A stretch of DNA of 39,667 bases, taken from the NCBI GenBank assembly GCA_002323515.1, contig DCQQ01000002.1, positions 39,563 to 79,229 on the forward strand, written 5' to 3'. The notes under the pieces were generated by a model. It worked only from the letters and a program-made list of their open reading frames with translations, did not search any database and was not told the origin of the DNA. The position numbers and the translations under genes are program-made. Shown in pieces: positions 25,508 to 34,557 of this stretch; positions within the stretch are counted from its first letter, which is position 1; the number at the start of each line of letters is the position of its first letter. Origin of the DNA: Balneolaceae bacterium UBA1514. GTDB taxonomy: Bacteria > Bacteroidota > Rhodothermia > Balneolales > Balneolaceae.

Positions 25508-26866
25508 TTAATGTCCCGCGTTTTGAGACATTTCATCTGGGGCAACATCAATTTGGCTTTGAGGTATTGGAAATAGTAATGTTACTGATCCTTCACCTAT
25601 ACCCAAGTGTGATGCCATCACGCTCTTTGCTTTCCCATGACGCAGAAGATCTGGCCAGCGCTTATTTTCGAACGCTAACTCAACTCTACGCTCTTGGAGC
25701 AATTTATCATCATAAGAACCTGGGGTTGTTCCATCAATAGCTGCTAGGCCGGCACGTGCACGCACCTGGTTAATGTAACCATAACCTTCTGCACCTTCAC
25801 CAACCGCCTCAGCAAGATTCAACAGAACTTCTGCATATCTAATTTCTACCCAGTTTACATCCGAATCGAATGGCGAACTTGGTGAGTCTTCATATTTTTC
25901 GACGGTTGCACTATCTGAGAGGGTAGCTGCTTGTCGCAAATCACCCACTTCGTAAGAATCAATGAAGTCTTGAGTGACTGTTTGTGGCGCAACACCACCA
26001 CCAACACCACCAGCTACGCCGGAGGCAGTAAACATATCAGTAAATGAACTACCTTCACCAACATTACCACTCATAAATTCTACTTGAAAAAGGATTTCGC
26101 TACTGCCTTCATTCCCTGGACCCCAAATATCAGCATAGTTTGCTTCTAATGAATACACATTTGAAGATACAACTCGCTTGAGTGGTGCCACAGCAGACGC
26201 TTTATCACCAGCTTGTAAGTGTACACGTCCTAATAATGCGGCAGCGGCCCCTGAACTCACGCGACCGGTAGAAGGTAAGAGTCCTTCAGCAGCAGTTAAG
26301 TCAGTAGCTATTTGAGTCATCACCTCAGTAGCAGAAACTTGATTCAGATTCATATTTTGGGGGGCTGTAACCTCAGCTGTAATTAGAGGTACGTTCCCAA
26401 AGATTACTGCCAAATGATAATATAACATAGATCGAATGAAGTGAGCTTCACCTTTAATTCTATTTTTAACGTCATCACTTGTGAAAGTAACATCATCTAT
26501 TCGTGAAATAATAGTATTTGCTCTTGCAATACCATCATAGGAAGCTATCCAAGAGTCATTCAATTCACTTGCAGTTGGTATTTCTGCAAATTTATCGATG
26601 TCTTCAAGAGTCTCAGCTAACCCGGTAGCTCCGCCACCATTAGCTGTATTATCAGCTCGCATTTCCATGAATAGAACATATTTAACACCGAATGTTCCAT
26701 TAGATTGTAAAGCATCAAAAGCTCCATTTATGGCAACTTCAAAATCAGATTGCGTTTTGTAGTAGTTGACCACATTTCTTTCAGATATTGGTCCTAATAC
26801 TGTAAAGTCATCGCTACATGAGATAAACAGTAAAGGGAGTAGTAGTGTAAGTATTAATTTTTTCAT
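25508..26866 (-). CDS. susD: SusD/RagB-family outer-membrane glycan-binding lipoprotein
   Basis: Surface lipoprotein that binds oligosaccharide and acts as the lid of the adjacent SusC transporter. It has 452 residues. The lipoprotein signal is MKKLILTLLLPLLFISC (Cys 17), followed by SDD, the kind of acidic run that marks surface export in Bacteroidota. SusD family parts include NYYKTQSDFEVAINGAFDAL near 35-54, the TPR-like helices (GEAHFIRSMLYYHLAVIFGNVPL near 138-160), and the C-terminal ELAFENKRWPDLLRHGKAK near 392 with the end FPIPQSQIDVAPDEMSQNAG. It lies 26 bases after susC. Sequence does not reveal the glycan. Confidence 0.95.
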   Translation of the reverse strand: MKKLILTLLLPLLFISCSDDFTVLGPISERNVVNYYKTQSDFEVAINGAFDALQSNGTFGVKYVLFMEMRADNTANGGGATGLAETLEDIDKFAEIPTASELNDSWIASYDGIARANTIISRIDDVTFTSDDVKNRIKGEAHFIRSMLYYHLAVIFGNVPLITAEVTAPQNMNLNQVSATEVMTQIATDLTAAEGLLPSTGRVSSGAAAALLGRVHLQAGDKASAVAPLKRVVSSNVYSLEANYADIWGPGNEGSSEILFQVEFMSGNVGEGSSFTDMFTASGVAGGVGGGVAPQTVTQDFIDSYEVGDLRQAATLSDSATVEKYEDSPSSPFDSDVNWVEIRYAEVLLNLAEAVGEGAEGYGYINQVRARAGLAAIDGTTPGSYDDKLLQERRVELAFENKRWPDLLRHGKAKSVMASHLGIGEGSVTLLFPIPQSQIDVAPDEMSQNAGH

Positions 26867-26892
26867 GACTATTTCCTTATTTATCGTTGCGA

Positions 26893-29800
26893 TTAAAATG
26901 CGAGGTCTATACCAACCTGAACTGTTCTAGACAATGGATAAGCTCCATAATCCTGACCAGGTGTTAGACTGCTGTTTCTTTGAATATTTACTTCAGGATT
27001 AAATCCTATGTAATCAGTAAATATTGCTAAATTTGTCATAGCCGTATAAATCCTTGCTCGTGAAAATGCACCATTTAAGAAGTCTTCTGGGAGAGTATAA
27101 CCAAATGATAAATTTTTGATTTTTAGATAACTACCATCTTCAACCTGATAGCTAGATGGTCTATTGTTGTTACCATGTGTGTTACCTCTTCTATCAGCTC
27201 TTGGGTGTATACCATTACCAGGATCTGATTCTGATCTCCAACGATCATTAAGAACGGCATAGGAACCAAAATTAGCTTCACCATTTTTCAGGTGGCGCGC
27301 TGTTAAATTTAGAACCTCACGACCCATTACACCTTGTATAAAGATGTTTAAGTCAAAGTTTTTATAGTTAAATCTATTGGTTATACCATAAGTATAATCA
27401 GGATGGTAACTACCTGTTACAGTTCGATCATCAGATGTAATTTTACCGTCATCATTGATATCTTTAAACCTAAAATCGCCAGGTCTTGCACCTCCTGAAC
27501 CGACCAATTCATCTACAAGTGCTGCATCAATTTCTGCTTGATTCTGGTAAATACCATCAACAACATATCCATAATAACTCCCTATTGGATCACCAATACG
27601 GGTTATATGCCGAGCACCAGCAACACCACTGCTAAGAATATCATCACCTTCTGGACCAAGTTTAGTTACGGTATTTTCATTAGCTGCAAAGTTGAAATCA
27701 GTAGCCCAATTGAATTGCCCTACCATATTTCTACTAGTTAAAGAAAATTCAAAACCTTTGTTCTCCACTTCACCAATATTGGTCAAAGCCACATCAAATC
27801 CACTTGCAGCAGGTACGGTCACAAATAATAATAAATCTTGTGTGGTTGAGTTATATACATCTACTGAACCATAAATTCTATCATTGAGTAGAGCATAGTC
27901 CACACCAAAATTTGTTTGATATGTAGTTTCCCACGTTAGATCAGCATTGCTGGAAGTACTCGGTGCTACACCATTAATTTGAGAAGAACCATCCACATAA
28001 TTAGCTCCACCAAGTAAACCGATAGCGCCATAATTAGGTATCTCAAAGTTACCAGTAACTCCATAACTAGCTCTGAATTTCAATTCACTAATCTCATCAA
28101 CACCACTTAAAAAGCTCTCTTGATTAGCTCTCCATCCAAGTGAGAATGATGGAAAAATACCAGTCTGGTTATTAGCACCAAATCTAGACGATCTATCCGA
28201 ACGAACAGTCGCTGTCAATAAATATTTGTCCTGAAATACGTAGTTTAGTCTTGCAAGAGCTGAAACTAGACTCCATTCCTCAATTACTTCCTCACCACTA
28301 TTCACAATACCGCCATTAATGGTAGTTATTTGATCATCAGTAAACCCATTGGACTCTATTACACTTCGTTCAATACGTTCTTTTTGGGCAGTATAACCTG
28401 CTATCAAATTCACCTTGTGGTACATTCCAAAATTATTAGAATAATTGACCGTATTCTCCCAGATCCAATTAAATAAATTACCCGAACCAGTTTGAGCAAA
28501 TGGCTGTGGAGAACTCTGTGTTCTATAGAGAAACTCTGTGCCTCTATAAAAACTTTGCTGCATAGTCTCTACGTTGTAACCCAATAAGGATTTAAATGTG
28601 ATATTTTCATTAAGATTGTAATCTGTAAACATATTGCCAAAAACACGAGTATTTTGAATGTCTTCGCTAATATATTTCATGATAGCTAGAGGATTACTTG
28701 CAGATGAGGTACCACCACCCAAAAAGCCTTGATTATTTCGTTGATTAATAGTTCCATCATCATTGTATGGTGCTACTACTGGCGAATGAACCATTGCGGA
28801 ATATACTATCCCAGGAGGTTGACCAAAATACGCTGCATTAGCTGGTAGACGATCATGCTGGGCTAAGGCTGAATTCATGTTAGCACCAATAGTAAGATCA
28901 TCATTCATCTTATGCGTTAAACCCAATCGCAGTGTATAACGTTGGAATGCGGAACCTTCAATAATCCCTTCTTGGTCCAAATAACCTGTAGAAAAAGCAT
29001 ATGTCGTGCTAGAATTTCCACCGCTAATGGATAAATCATAATTTTGCATAGATGCAGGACTAAAAATTAAATCTAGCCAATCTGTATCCGTTCCATTCCA
29101 ATTAACATACTGTTCAGGAATTAAGAAATGAGATACGTTTGGTCGACCTGCATTTGTATTTGGATCATAATCTGGGTTAGCAGCTTGGTTACCAACTTCT
29201 ATTTCTTGTAGATAATTATTGTTACGAGATTCTTTTGTGTATTGAATTAGCTCCTCAGCATTCATCATATCAGGCTTATTAAATACATTGGAAACGCCCA
29301 AATAAGAACTAAAATTAACAGATGTTTTACCTGCTGTACCTTGCTTAGTAGTAATTAAAATAACCCCATTAGATCCCCTTGAACCATAAATTGCAGCAGC
29401 TGAAGCATCTTTTAGAACTTCAATAGATTCTATATCATTTGGATTTATCGTAGCTAATGGATTCGCACTAGGTGGTTGAAACGATGAACGCTGACTCCCA
29501 ATATTGGATTGTAAATTTCGATTTGTTGTAATTGGAACACCATCTATTACATAGAGAGGAGAATTTCCTGCTGAAATAGAACCTGTACCACGTATAGTAA
29601 TCTGTGGAGATGCTCCTGGCTCCCCTGTTGACTCTGCTACATTTACTCCTGCCATTCTACCTTGCAAAGCATTTTCAAAACTAGAAACAGGAATATTTTG
29701 AATTTCTTCAGAACGAACGGAAGTAATTGCTCCTGTCACTTCCTGTCGTTGTTGAGTACCGTATCCAACTACCACTAGGTCATCCAAAAACAGTATATCT

Positions 29801-30186
29801 TGCTCCAGGCTTACATCAATGACAGATCGACCATTTACAGGAACTTCTACTGTTATATAACCTAAATAACTGAATTGTAGAATTTCAGCATCATCTGGGA
29901 CGTTTAAGGAATATTCTCCTTCAGCATTGGTACTGGTACCAATAGTTGTACCCAATACAATAACATTTGCTGCAGGGATTGGCTCTCCTGTTTGTGCGTC
30001 TGTAACAGTTCCTGTCACATCAATGATTCTATAATTATCATTAGAATTATAGGCTAATTGTGTAGTTTCTGACTCAAAATTACTCACTTGAGCATGTACC
30101 AATGAACTACCTACATGTGTAATAAAAATTGATACTAGAGCACACAAAGATGCAATAGACCATACCTTTACATATTGTTTATTCAT
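26893..30186 (-). CDS. susC: SusC/RagA-family TonB-dependent outer-membrane transporter
   Basis: Outer-membrane TonB-dependent importer of oligosaccharides, 1097 residues. A signal peptide (about 1-33) is followed by a carboxypeptidase-regulatory-like domain (about 55-135: VTGTVTDAQTGEPIPAANVI, FSYLGYITVEVPV). The TonB-box region LDDLVVVGYGTQQRQEVTGA comes next. The plug (about 150-280) carries LQGRMAGVNV, IRGTGSISAGNSPLYVIDG and IEVLKDASAAAIYGSRGSNG, and a long beta-barrel ends in AF, the usual terminal Phe of outer-membrane proteins. There is no N-terminal STN domain, so no sigma/anti-sigma signalling is expected. The upstream intergenic region has a LacI-like dyad and a perfect palindrome. 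Confidence 0.97.
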   Translation of the reverse strand: MNKQYVKVWSIASLCALVSIFITHVGSSLVHAQVSNFESETTQLAYNSNDNYRIIDVTGTVTDAQTGEPIPAANVIVLGTTIGTSTNAEGEYSLNVPDDAEILQFSYLGYITVEVPVNGRSVIDVSLEQDILFLDDLVVVGYGTQQRQEVTGAITSVRSEEIQNIPVSSFENALQGRMAGVNVAESTGEPGASPQITIRGTGSISAGNSPLYVIDGVPITTNRNLQSNIGSQRSSFQPPSANPLATINPNDIESIEVLKDASAAAIYGSRGSNGVILITTKQGTAGKTSVNFSSYLGVSNVFNKPDMMNAEELIQYTKESRNNNYLQEIEVGNQAANPDYDPNTNAGRPNVSHFLIPEQYVNWNGTDTDWLDLIFSPASMQNYDLSISGGNSSTTYAFSTGYLDQEGIIEGSAFQRYTLRLGLTHKMNDDLTIGANMNSALAQHDRLPANAAYFGQPPGIVYSAMVHSPVVAPYNDDGTINQRNNQGFLGGGTSSASNPLAIMKYISEDIQNTRVFGNMFTDYNLNENITFKSLLGYNVETMQQSFYRGTEFLYRTQSSPQPFAQTGSGNLFNWIWENTVNYSNNFGMYHKVNLIAGYTAQKERIERSVIESNGFTDDQITTINGGIVNSGEEVIEEWSLVSALARLNYVFQDKYLLTATVRSDRSSRFGANNQTGIFPSFSLGWRANQESFLSGVDEISELKFRASYGVTGNFEIPNYGAIGLLGGANYVDGSSQINGVAPSTSSNADLTWETTYQTNFGVDYALLNDRIYGSVDVYNSTTQDLLLFVTVPAASGFDVALTNIGEVENKGFEFSLTSRNMVGQFNWATDFNFAANENTVTKLGPEGDDILSSGVAGARHITRIGDPIGSYYGYVVDGIYQNQAEIDAALVDELVGSGGARPGDFRFKDINDDGKITSDDRTVTGSYHPDYTYGITNRFNYKNFDLNIFIQGVMGREVLNLTARHLKNGEANFGSYAVLNDRWRSESDPGNGIHPRADRRGNTHGNNNRPSSYQVEDGSYLKIKNLSFGYTLPEDFLNGAFSRARIYTAMTNLAIFTDYIGFNPEVNIQRNSSLTPGQDYGAYPLSRTVQVGIDLAF

Positions 30187-30236
30187 AGTGTTTTTTTTTT
30201 GTGATTATAAGACAACCTTATTTGGATGACCAGATA

Positions 30237-30254
30237 ATTGGAAGCGCTTCTAAT
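30237..30254. promoter_or_regulatory. LacI-family-type operator upstream of susC
   Basis: ATTGGAAGCGCTTCTAAT is an 18-bp dyad with eight of nine pairs matching around a GAAGCGCTTC core. It lies 50 bases upstream of the susC ATG, where a repressor would block the promoter. The GCGC-centred form resembles LacI/GalR/CcpA-type operators. No regulator gene lies in the window. Confidence 0.6.
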
Positions 30255-30324
30255 ACAATAACCACTTTATATTAATTAATTGCAAATAGTGAAACTGTAA
30301 TAAGTTACAAGTATTTGAATGTTT

Positions 30325-30342
30325 CATTATTGGCCAATAATG
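30325..30342. promoter_or_regulatory. Perfect 18-bp palindrome between the desaturase and susC genes
   Basis: CATTATTGGCCAATAATG reads identically on both strands, with no spacer. Lacking a loop and a T-tract, it makes a poor terminator, so binding of a dimeric protein is more likely. It lies about 140 bases before susC and 23 bases after the desaturase-like gene stop. Confidence 0.45.
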
Positions 30343-30365
30343 GGAATCCAATTTTTATTGATTAG

Positions 30366-31220
30366 CTATTCATTTTTTGTGGTTTCAGAAAACTTAGAGC
30401 CTTTTGGAGGTCTATAGGGCTGAAAAGGGATTTTAAGCAAATTAGCCACATCTTCATGTTCCTTAGGATCCATGTGCGTGTCAATACCATAAATTAATTT
30501 AGTGGAGTCATCTACCTGAGCAAAAGTACCAAATAGGCGATCCCAAATAGCAAATATATTACCATAATTGGTATCTGTATAAGGCTGAGTATAGTGATGA
30601 TGCACCTTATGCATGTTTGGGGTTACTAAAACCCACGATAGCCTTCGATCCATTTTCAATGGTAAACGAATATTAGCATGATTAAAATGAGTAAAGAAAG
30701 CAGAACAGGTTTGGTATAAAAATACCATCCAAATCGGGGCACCTACCACAATTACACCAAGTATTGTAAAAAGCATTCGAAATAAAGCTTCTCCTGGATG
30801 ATGTCTTAGCCCGGTGGTCACATCCACATGAGTATCGCTATGATGAACCAAGTGAAACTTCCATAGAAATTTTACTTTATGTTCGACCAAATGCACCAAA
30901 TAAGCACCAAAGAAATCAAGTAACAGAACAGCCAAAATAGCCTGTACCCATAACGGCATCGTAATCCAGTGTATCAGTCCTATTTGCTGAGTACTTACCC
31001 AATCAGAACTCCACAAAAGTATCCCGGCAAAGCCCAGTCCAATGAGGACGAAAAACAGAGTTAGTACTCCGTTGATTAGCGCGTGTCGTACTTTTTGGTA
31101 GCCGATTTCAAAGAGTGGAAATGCTCCCTCAATAATCCAAAAAATGAGAATACCTCCCACCAAAATTCCAGCACGAAAGGTGGAAGGTATATGTTCAAAA
31201 AAATCGATAAACGATTCCAT
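30366..31220 (-). CDS. Sterol desaturase / fatty-acid hydroxylase-superfamily membrane protein
   Basis: Integral membrane di-iron oxygenase of the fatty-acid hydroxylase superfamily, probably hydroxylating or desaturating a lipid or carotenoid. It has 284 residues with about four hydrophobic segments. The His-box set is complete: HLVEH (near 109), FHLVHHSDTHVD (near 122), HFNHANI (near 185), and HKVHHHYTQP with DTNYGN (near 210-225). The following IWDRLFGTF motif is also typical. It starts 8 bases after the stop of the big propeller gene and is thus its operon partner. The lipid substrate cannot be read. Confidence 0.9.
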   Translation of the reverse strand: MESFIDFFEHIPSTFRAGILVGGILIFWIIEGAFPLFEIGYQKVRHALINGVLTLFFVLIGLGFAGILLWSSDWVSTQQIGLIHWITMPLWVQAILAVLLLDFFGAYLVHLVEHKVKFLWKFHLVHHSDTHVDVTTGLRHHPGEALFRMLFTILGVIVVGAPIWMVFLYQTCSAFFTHFNHANIRLPLKMDRRLSWVLVTPNMHKVHHHYTQPYTDTNYGNIFAIWDRLFGTFAQVDDSTKLIYGIDTHMDPKEHEDVANLLKIPFQPYRPPKGSKFSETTKNE

Positions 31221-31228
31221 AGTTTGGA

Positions 31229-34200
31229 TTAGTTATCCTCACCTGTAAGTGACTTAAAAGGGCTTAAATCGGCCTCATTAACTACAGTCTCGTATGCTGG
31301 CCAATCTTCTTCTAAGAATCCTTCAATAGTTTCCATTGCTTCTGTAACTGCCTCCTTGGCTAATCGTAATAGATTTTGCTCAGTAACGCCTGGACCATCG
31401 ATATCATTACCCAAGTAACGACCTGCTCCATAAAGACGTGACATTACGGTAACCTCTGGGTTTCTGACGATGCCTTGACGATCATCATCATTACTACCAA
31501 AAATCATGTTAAATATAGCCTCTAATTCCTCGGTTGTTGCTTTATGAGCATCACGAACTGCTTTGAGTTCATCAGCAGACCTTGGATCTGCATCTATTAG
31601 ACCCTTATTCACCTTCATAATGGATTCTGCTGTTACTAGAGATTGAACGGCTTCAGCTAATTCAGCGCCCAGCGTACCCGCCTCATCTTCTAATTCAGCT
31701 GTGGCTTCCAAAGCTTCCATCGGCATCTCAATTCGAGGGTCATAATGCACGGTAACCATAGTTGAATCTTTACTACCAGCGTAGCTCATGACAATTTTAT
31801 AGGTACCTGGCAATACACTCCCACCTCGGGGTTCTGGCATGTTTGGACGAACAGCTCTGCGCGATGGACGCTGCATTCCTTTACGATCTAGACCCCATTG
31901 CATACGATTTACACCATTGTGCTCTGGAGTTACCTCAAAATTGCGAATATTTTCATCTGATTCATTGAAGATAGCCACTTTAACTTGCTCCTCATCCGAC
32001 TCTCTTCTTCCCCATGAACGACTGCTATTAGCAGGAGCATCCGCTTTTTCAGACTTTTTGGACAACTCTCTATTCACCGAATACGTGATCATGGCGCCTC
32101 GAGGTCTATTATCACCTGAATACATAGCGTCGGCAGCAAAACGAGTTCCCATTGCTTGACGCCAGTTTGCTAAATACGCATTTGGACTACTAAAGACTTT
32201 TATTGGTTTATTCAGCTCGTCTAATCCCGCAGCTGCTAATTCTCGAAGTGGCCGGATATCATCAAATACCCAAAAAGAGCGACCAAACGTACCAATTACA
32301 AGGTCATGTTCACGTGGATGAATAACCATGTCATAGGTAGAAACGGTTGGGTACCCATTGGTCCATCTAGTCCAATTATCTCCCCCATCTATGGTGAAGT
32401 AAAGTCCGAACTCAGTCCCTACAAACATAAGATTTGATTCAACTAAATCCTGCACAAAAGAAAGAGCATACCCTTCTAGGCCTTTACCCTCAACAATATT
32501 GGTCCACTTTTTCCCATAGTTGGTGGTATGCACTAAATAAGGTGTCCAGTCTCCACGGCGATAATTATTGATAACCGCTACCGCTTCACCTGCGTTAAAA
32601 CGAGATGCTTTTACCTGAGCCACATAACTACCCTCAGGAATATCTTTGAAATTATCAGCGGTATTGGTCCAATTTTCTCCTCCATCGGTGGTTATTTGAA
32701 TGTTACCATCATCCGTACCTACCCAAATAACATTTGCTTCAACCGGGCTAGGCTCAATGGCCAGGATAGTGGTATGATTTTCAGCACCGGTAGCGTCCAT
32801 GGTTAACCCACCACTCTCGTGCTGCATTTGCTTTGTGGTGTCGTTTGTAGTTAGATCAGGAGATATAATGGTCCAACTCTCTCCTCGATCGGTACTTATG
32901 TGTACATATTGGCTGCCAAAATAGATGGTCTCCTCATCAAAAGGATCAAAATTGATGGCCGCATTCCAGTTAAACCGTAAATTTTCTCCATCGGGATGGG
33001 TTGGTTTAACAAAGCGGGCGGTTCCGGTCTTTCGATCAACTCGTCCCACATTACCTTGTTGTGACATCGCATAAAGATATCGAGAATCGCTTGGATCCAT
33101 CATCACATCAAAACCATCTCCAAAAAATAACTCATCCCAATACGCGTTTCGAATTCCCCCATCTCTCCACACGTAAGCAGGACCTTCCCATGAACCATTA
33201 TCCTGCATACCACCGTATACATTATAAGGGATTTCCATATCTACGTTAACATGGTAATACTGGCCAACAGGAATATTTTCAGCAAAGCGCCATGTTATAC
33301 CGCCATCATGTGAAATATTAAGTCCTCCATCGTTTCCTTGAACAATAAAACCAGGATTTGTTGGGCTCATCCAAAAAGCATGGTGATCTGGGTGAACCCA
33401 GTTGTAGAAAGGATAAAGACTTTCAAAGCTTTTCGCTCCATCCTCACTTACAGACATATAAGTAAAGATACTAAAGACTCGATTTTCATTAAATGGATCT
33501 ACATAGATTTCAGAATAATAGAAAGGTCGGTTTCCTACATCGGAATCATCTTTAACCGTCTGGCGTAACTCCCAACTAAAACCACCATCCTCACTTCTGT
33601 AAATAGCGTTTGCACTGGACTCGATGATTGCATACACAATGTTTGGTTTAGAGGATGAAAATGCGATCCCCATTCTTCCTAATTCCCCTTCTGGCATTCC
33701 ATCCTCGTCAGTGATTTCGTTCCAAGTTTCACCACCATCTAAAGTCATAAACATTCCGGAACCTTCACCACCAGATTTAAAAAACCAAGGCCAACGACGA
33801 AACTCCCACATATTTACCAATATTTTGTTGGGGTTGCTTGGATCCATCACCATATCACCAACACCCGTACGGCTGTTCACATAAAGAATTTTGTCCCATG
33901 TTTTACCGCCATCGGTTGTTTTGTACACACCACGATGCTCGCTGTCGGCCCATGCATCACCCTGTCCACCAACCCAAACAGTATTTGGGTCAGTAGGATG
34001 TACAATGATTCGATGGATATTACGAACCCCCTCTAGACCTGTAAATTCAAAACTACGCCCTCCATCTAAACTACGGTATACACCAGCGCCTGAAGTCTGA
34101 GAGTTACGGGGATTACCTTCGCCAGTGCCCACCCAAACAATATCTGGACTGGCTTGGTAAATATCGATTGCACCGATAGAAGCCACGCCATAATCATCAA

Positions 34201-34453
34201 ATATTGGCTCCCAGGCTACTCCACCACTCATCGATTTCCAAATACCTCCAGATGCAGAACCAGCATACATGATGTCATGATTAGATTCTACTACATCGAT
34301 GGCGGTAATCCTCCCCGACATCCCTGCTGGTCCAATATTACGGGGCTCTATGGATTTCAATAATTCCATATCTACCTGCTGAGCAGTTAGCATTGTAGAC
34401 AGAGTAACAACTAAGGCTACATTAAAAAGAAAAATTCGTTGTAAGACTTTCAT
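31229..34453 (-). CDS. Secreted giant VPS10/BNR-type Asp-box beta-propeller protein
   Basis: An exported protein of 1074 residues with a signal peptide (MKVLQRIFLFNVALVVTLSTMLTAQ). The first 730 or so residues carry many Asp-box repeats (SxDGGxTW type): SLDGGRSFE, TTDGGKTWD, TLDGGETWN, SEDGGFSWE, SHDGGITWR, STDRGESWT, TTDGGENWT and TIDGGDNWT. They indicate one or two sortilin/VPS10-like or sialidase-like propellers. A Ser/Lys-rich segment near 780, a beta domain (NFEVTPEHNGVNRMQWGLDR, near 850) and a Glu/Ala-rich helical C-terminus follow. Proteins of this shape are common in Bacteroidota relatives and often called glycosyl hydrolase, but no hydrolase active site is recognisable. The role is unknown. 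It is transcribed first in a unit with the desaturase-like gene. Confidence 0.75.
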   Translation of the reverse strand: MKVLQRIFLFNVALVVTLSTMLTAQQVDMELLKSIEPRNIGPAGMSGRITAIDVVESNHDIMYAGSASGGIWKSMSGGVAWEPIFDDYGVASIGAIDIYQASPDIVWVGTGEGNPRNSQTSGAGVYRSLDGGRSFEFTGLEGVRNIHRIIVHPTDPNTVWVGGQGDAWADSEHRGVYKTTDGGKTWDKILYVNSRTGVGDMVMDPSNPNKILVNMWEFRRWPWFFKSGGEGSGMFMTLDGGETWNEITDEDGMPEGELGRMGIAFSSSKPNIVYAIIESSANAIYRSEDGGFSWELRQTVKDDSDVGNRPFYYSEIYVDPFNENRVFSIFTYMSVSEDGAKSFESLYPFYNWVHPDHHAFWMSPTNPGFIVQGNDGGLNISHDGGITWRFAENIPVGQYYHVNVDMEIPYNVYGGMQDNGSWEGPAYVWRDGGIRNAYWDELFFGDGFDVMMDPSDSRYLYAMSQQGNVGRVDRKTGTARFVKPTHPDGENLRFNWNAAINFDPFDEETIYFGSQYVHISTDRGESWTIISPDLTTNDTTKQMQHESGGLTMDATGAENHTTILAIEPSPVEANVIWVGTDDGNIQITTDGGENWTNTADNFKDIPEGSYVAQVKASRFNAGEAVAVINNYRRGDWTPYLVHTTNYGKKWTNIVEGKGLEGYALSFVQDLVESNLMFVGTEFGLYFTIDGGDNWTRWTNGYPTVSTYDMVIHPREHDLVIGTFGRSFWVFDDIRPLRELAAAGLDELNKPIKVFSSPNAYLANWRQAMGTRFAADAMYSGDNRPRGAMITYSVNRELSKKSEKADAPANSSRSWGRRESDEEQVKVAIFNESDENIRNFEVTPEHNGVNRMQWGLDRKGMQRPSRRAVRPNMPEPRGGSVLPGTYKIVMSYAGSKDSTMVTVHYDPRIEMPMEALEATAELEDEAGTLGAELAEAVQSLVTAESIMKVNKGLIDADPRSADELKAVRDAHKATTEELEAIFNMIFGSNDDDRQGIVRNPEVTVMSRLYGAGRYLGNDIDGPGVTEQNLLRLAKEAVTEAMETIEGFLEEDWPAYETVVNEADLSPFKSLTGEDN

Positions 34454-34509
34454 ATTCAGAAGAGTTTGGTTAGAAAAACTATAGGCGCTGTTGACCTACT
34501 ATAAATGTG

Positions 34510-34540
34510 AAAAAAAAGTCTCCTGGACCACAGGAGACTT
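34510..34540 (-). terminator. Strong intrinsic terminator after the metalloprotease gene
   Basis: On the - strand the arms AAGTCTCCTG and CAGGAGACTT (34516-34540) form a perfect 10-bp stem with a 5-base loop. A run of eight T (34510-34517, partly within the stem) follows. It lies 17 bases after the metalloprotease stop and insulates the propeller unit downstream. Confidence 0.92.
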
Positions 34541-34557
34541 CATAAAATAAAATTTTA

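Noticed and set aside
31229..34453. Calling the Asp-box protein a sialidase or glycosyl hydrolase
   Set aside because: Asp-boxes are structural; the Arg triad and Tyr/Glu active site of sialidases could not be located.
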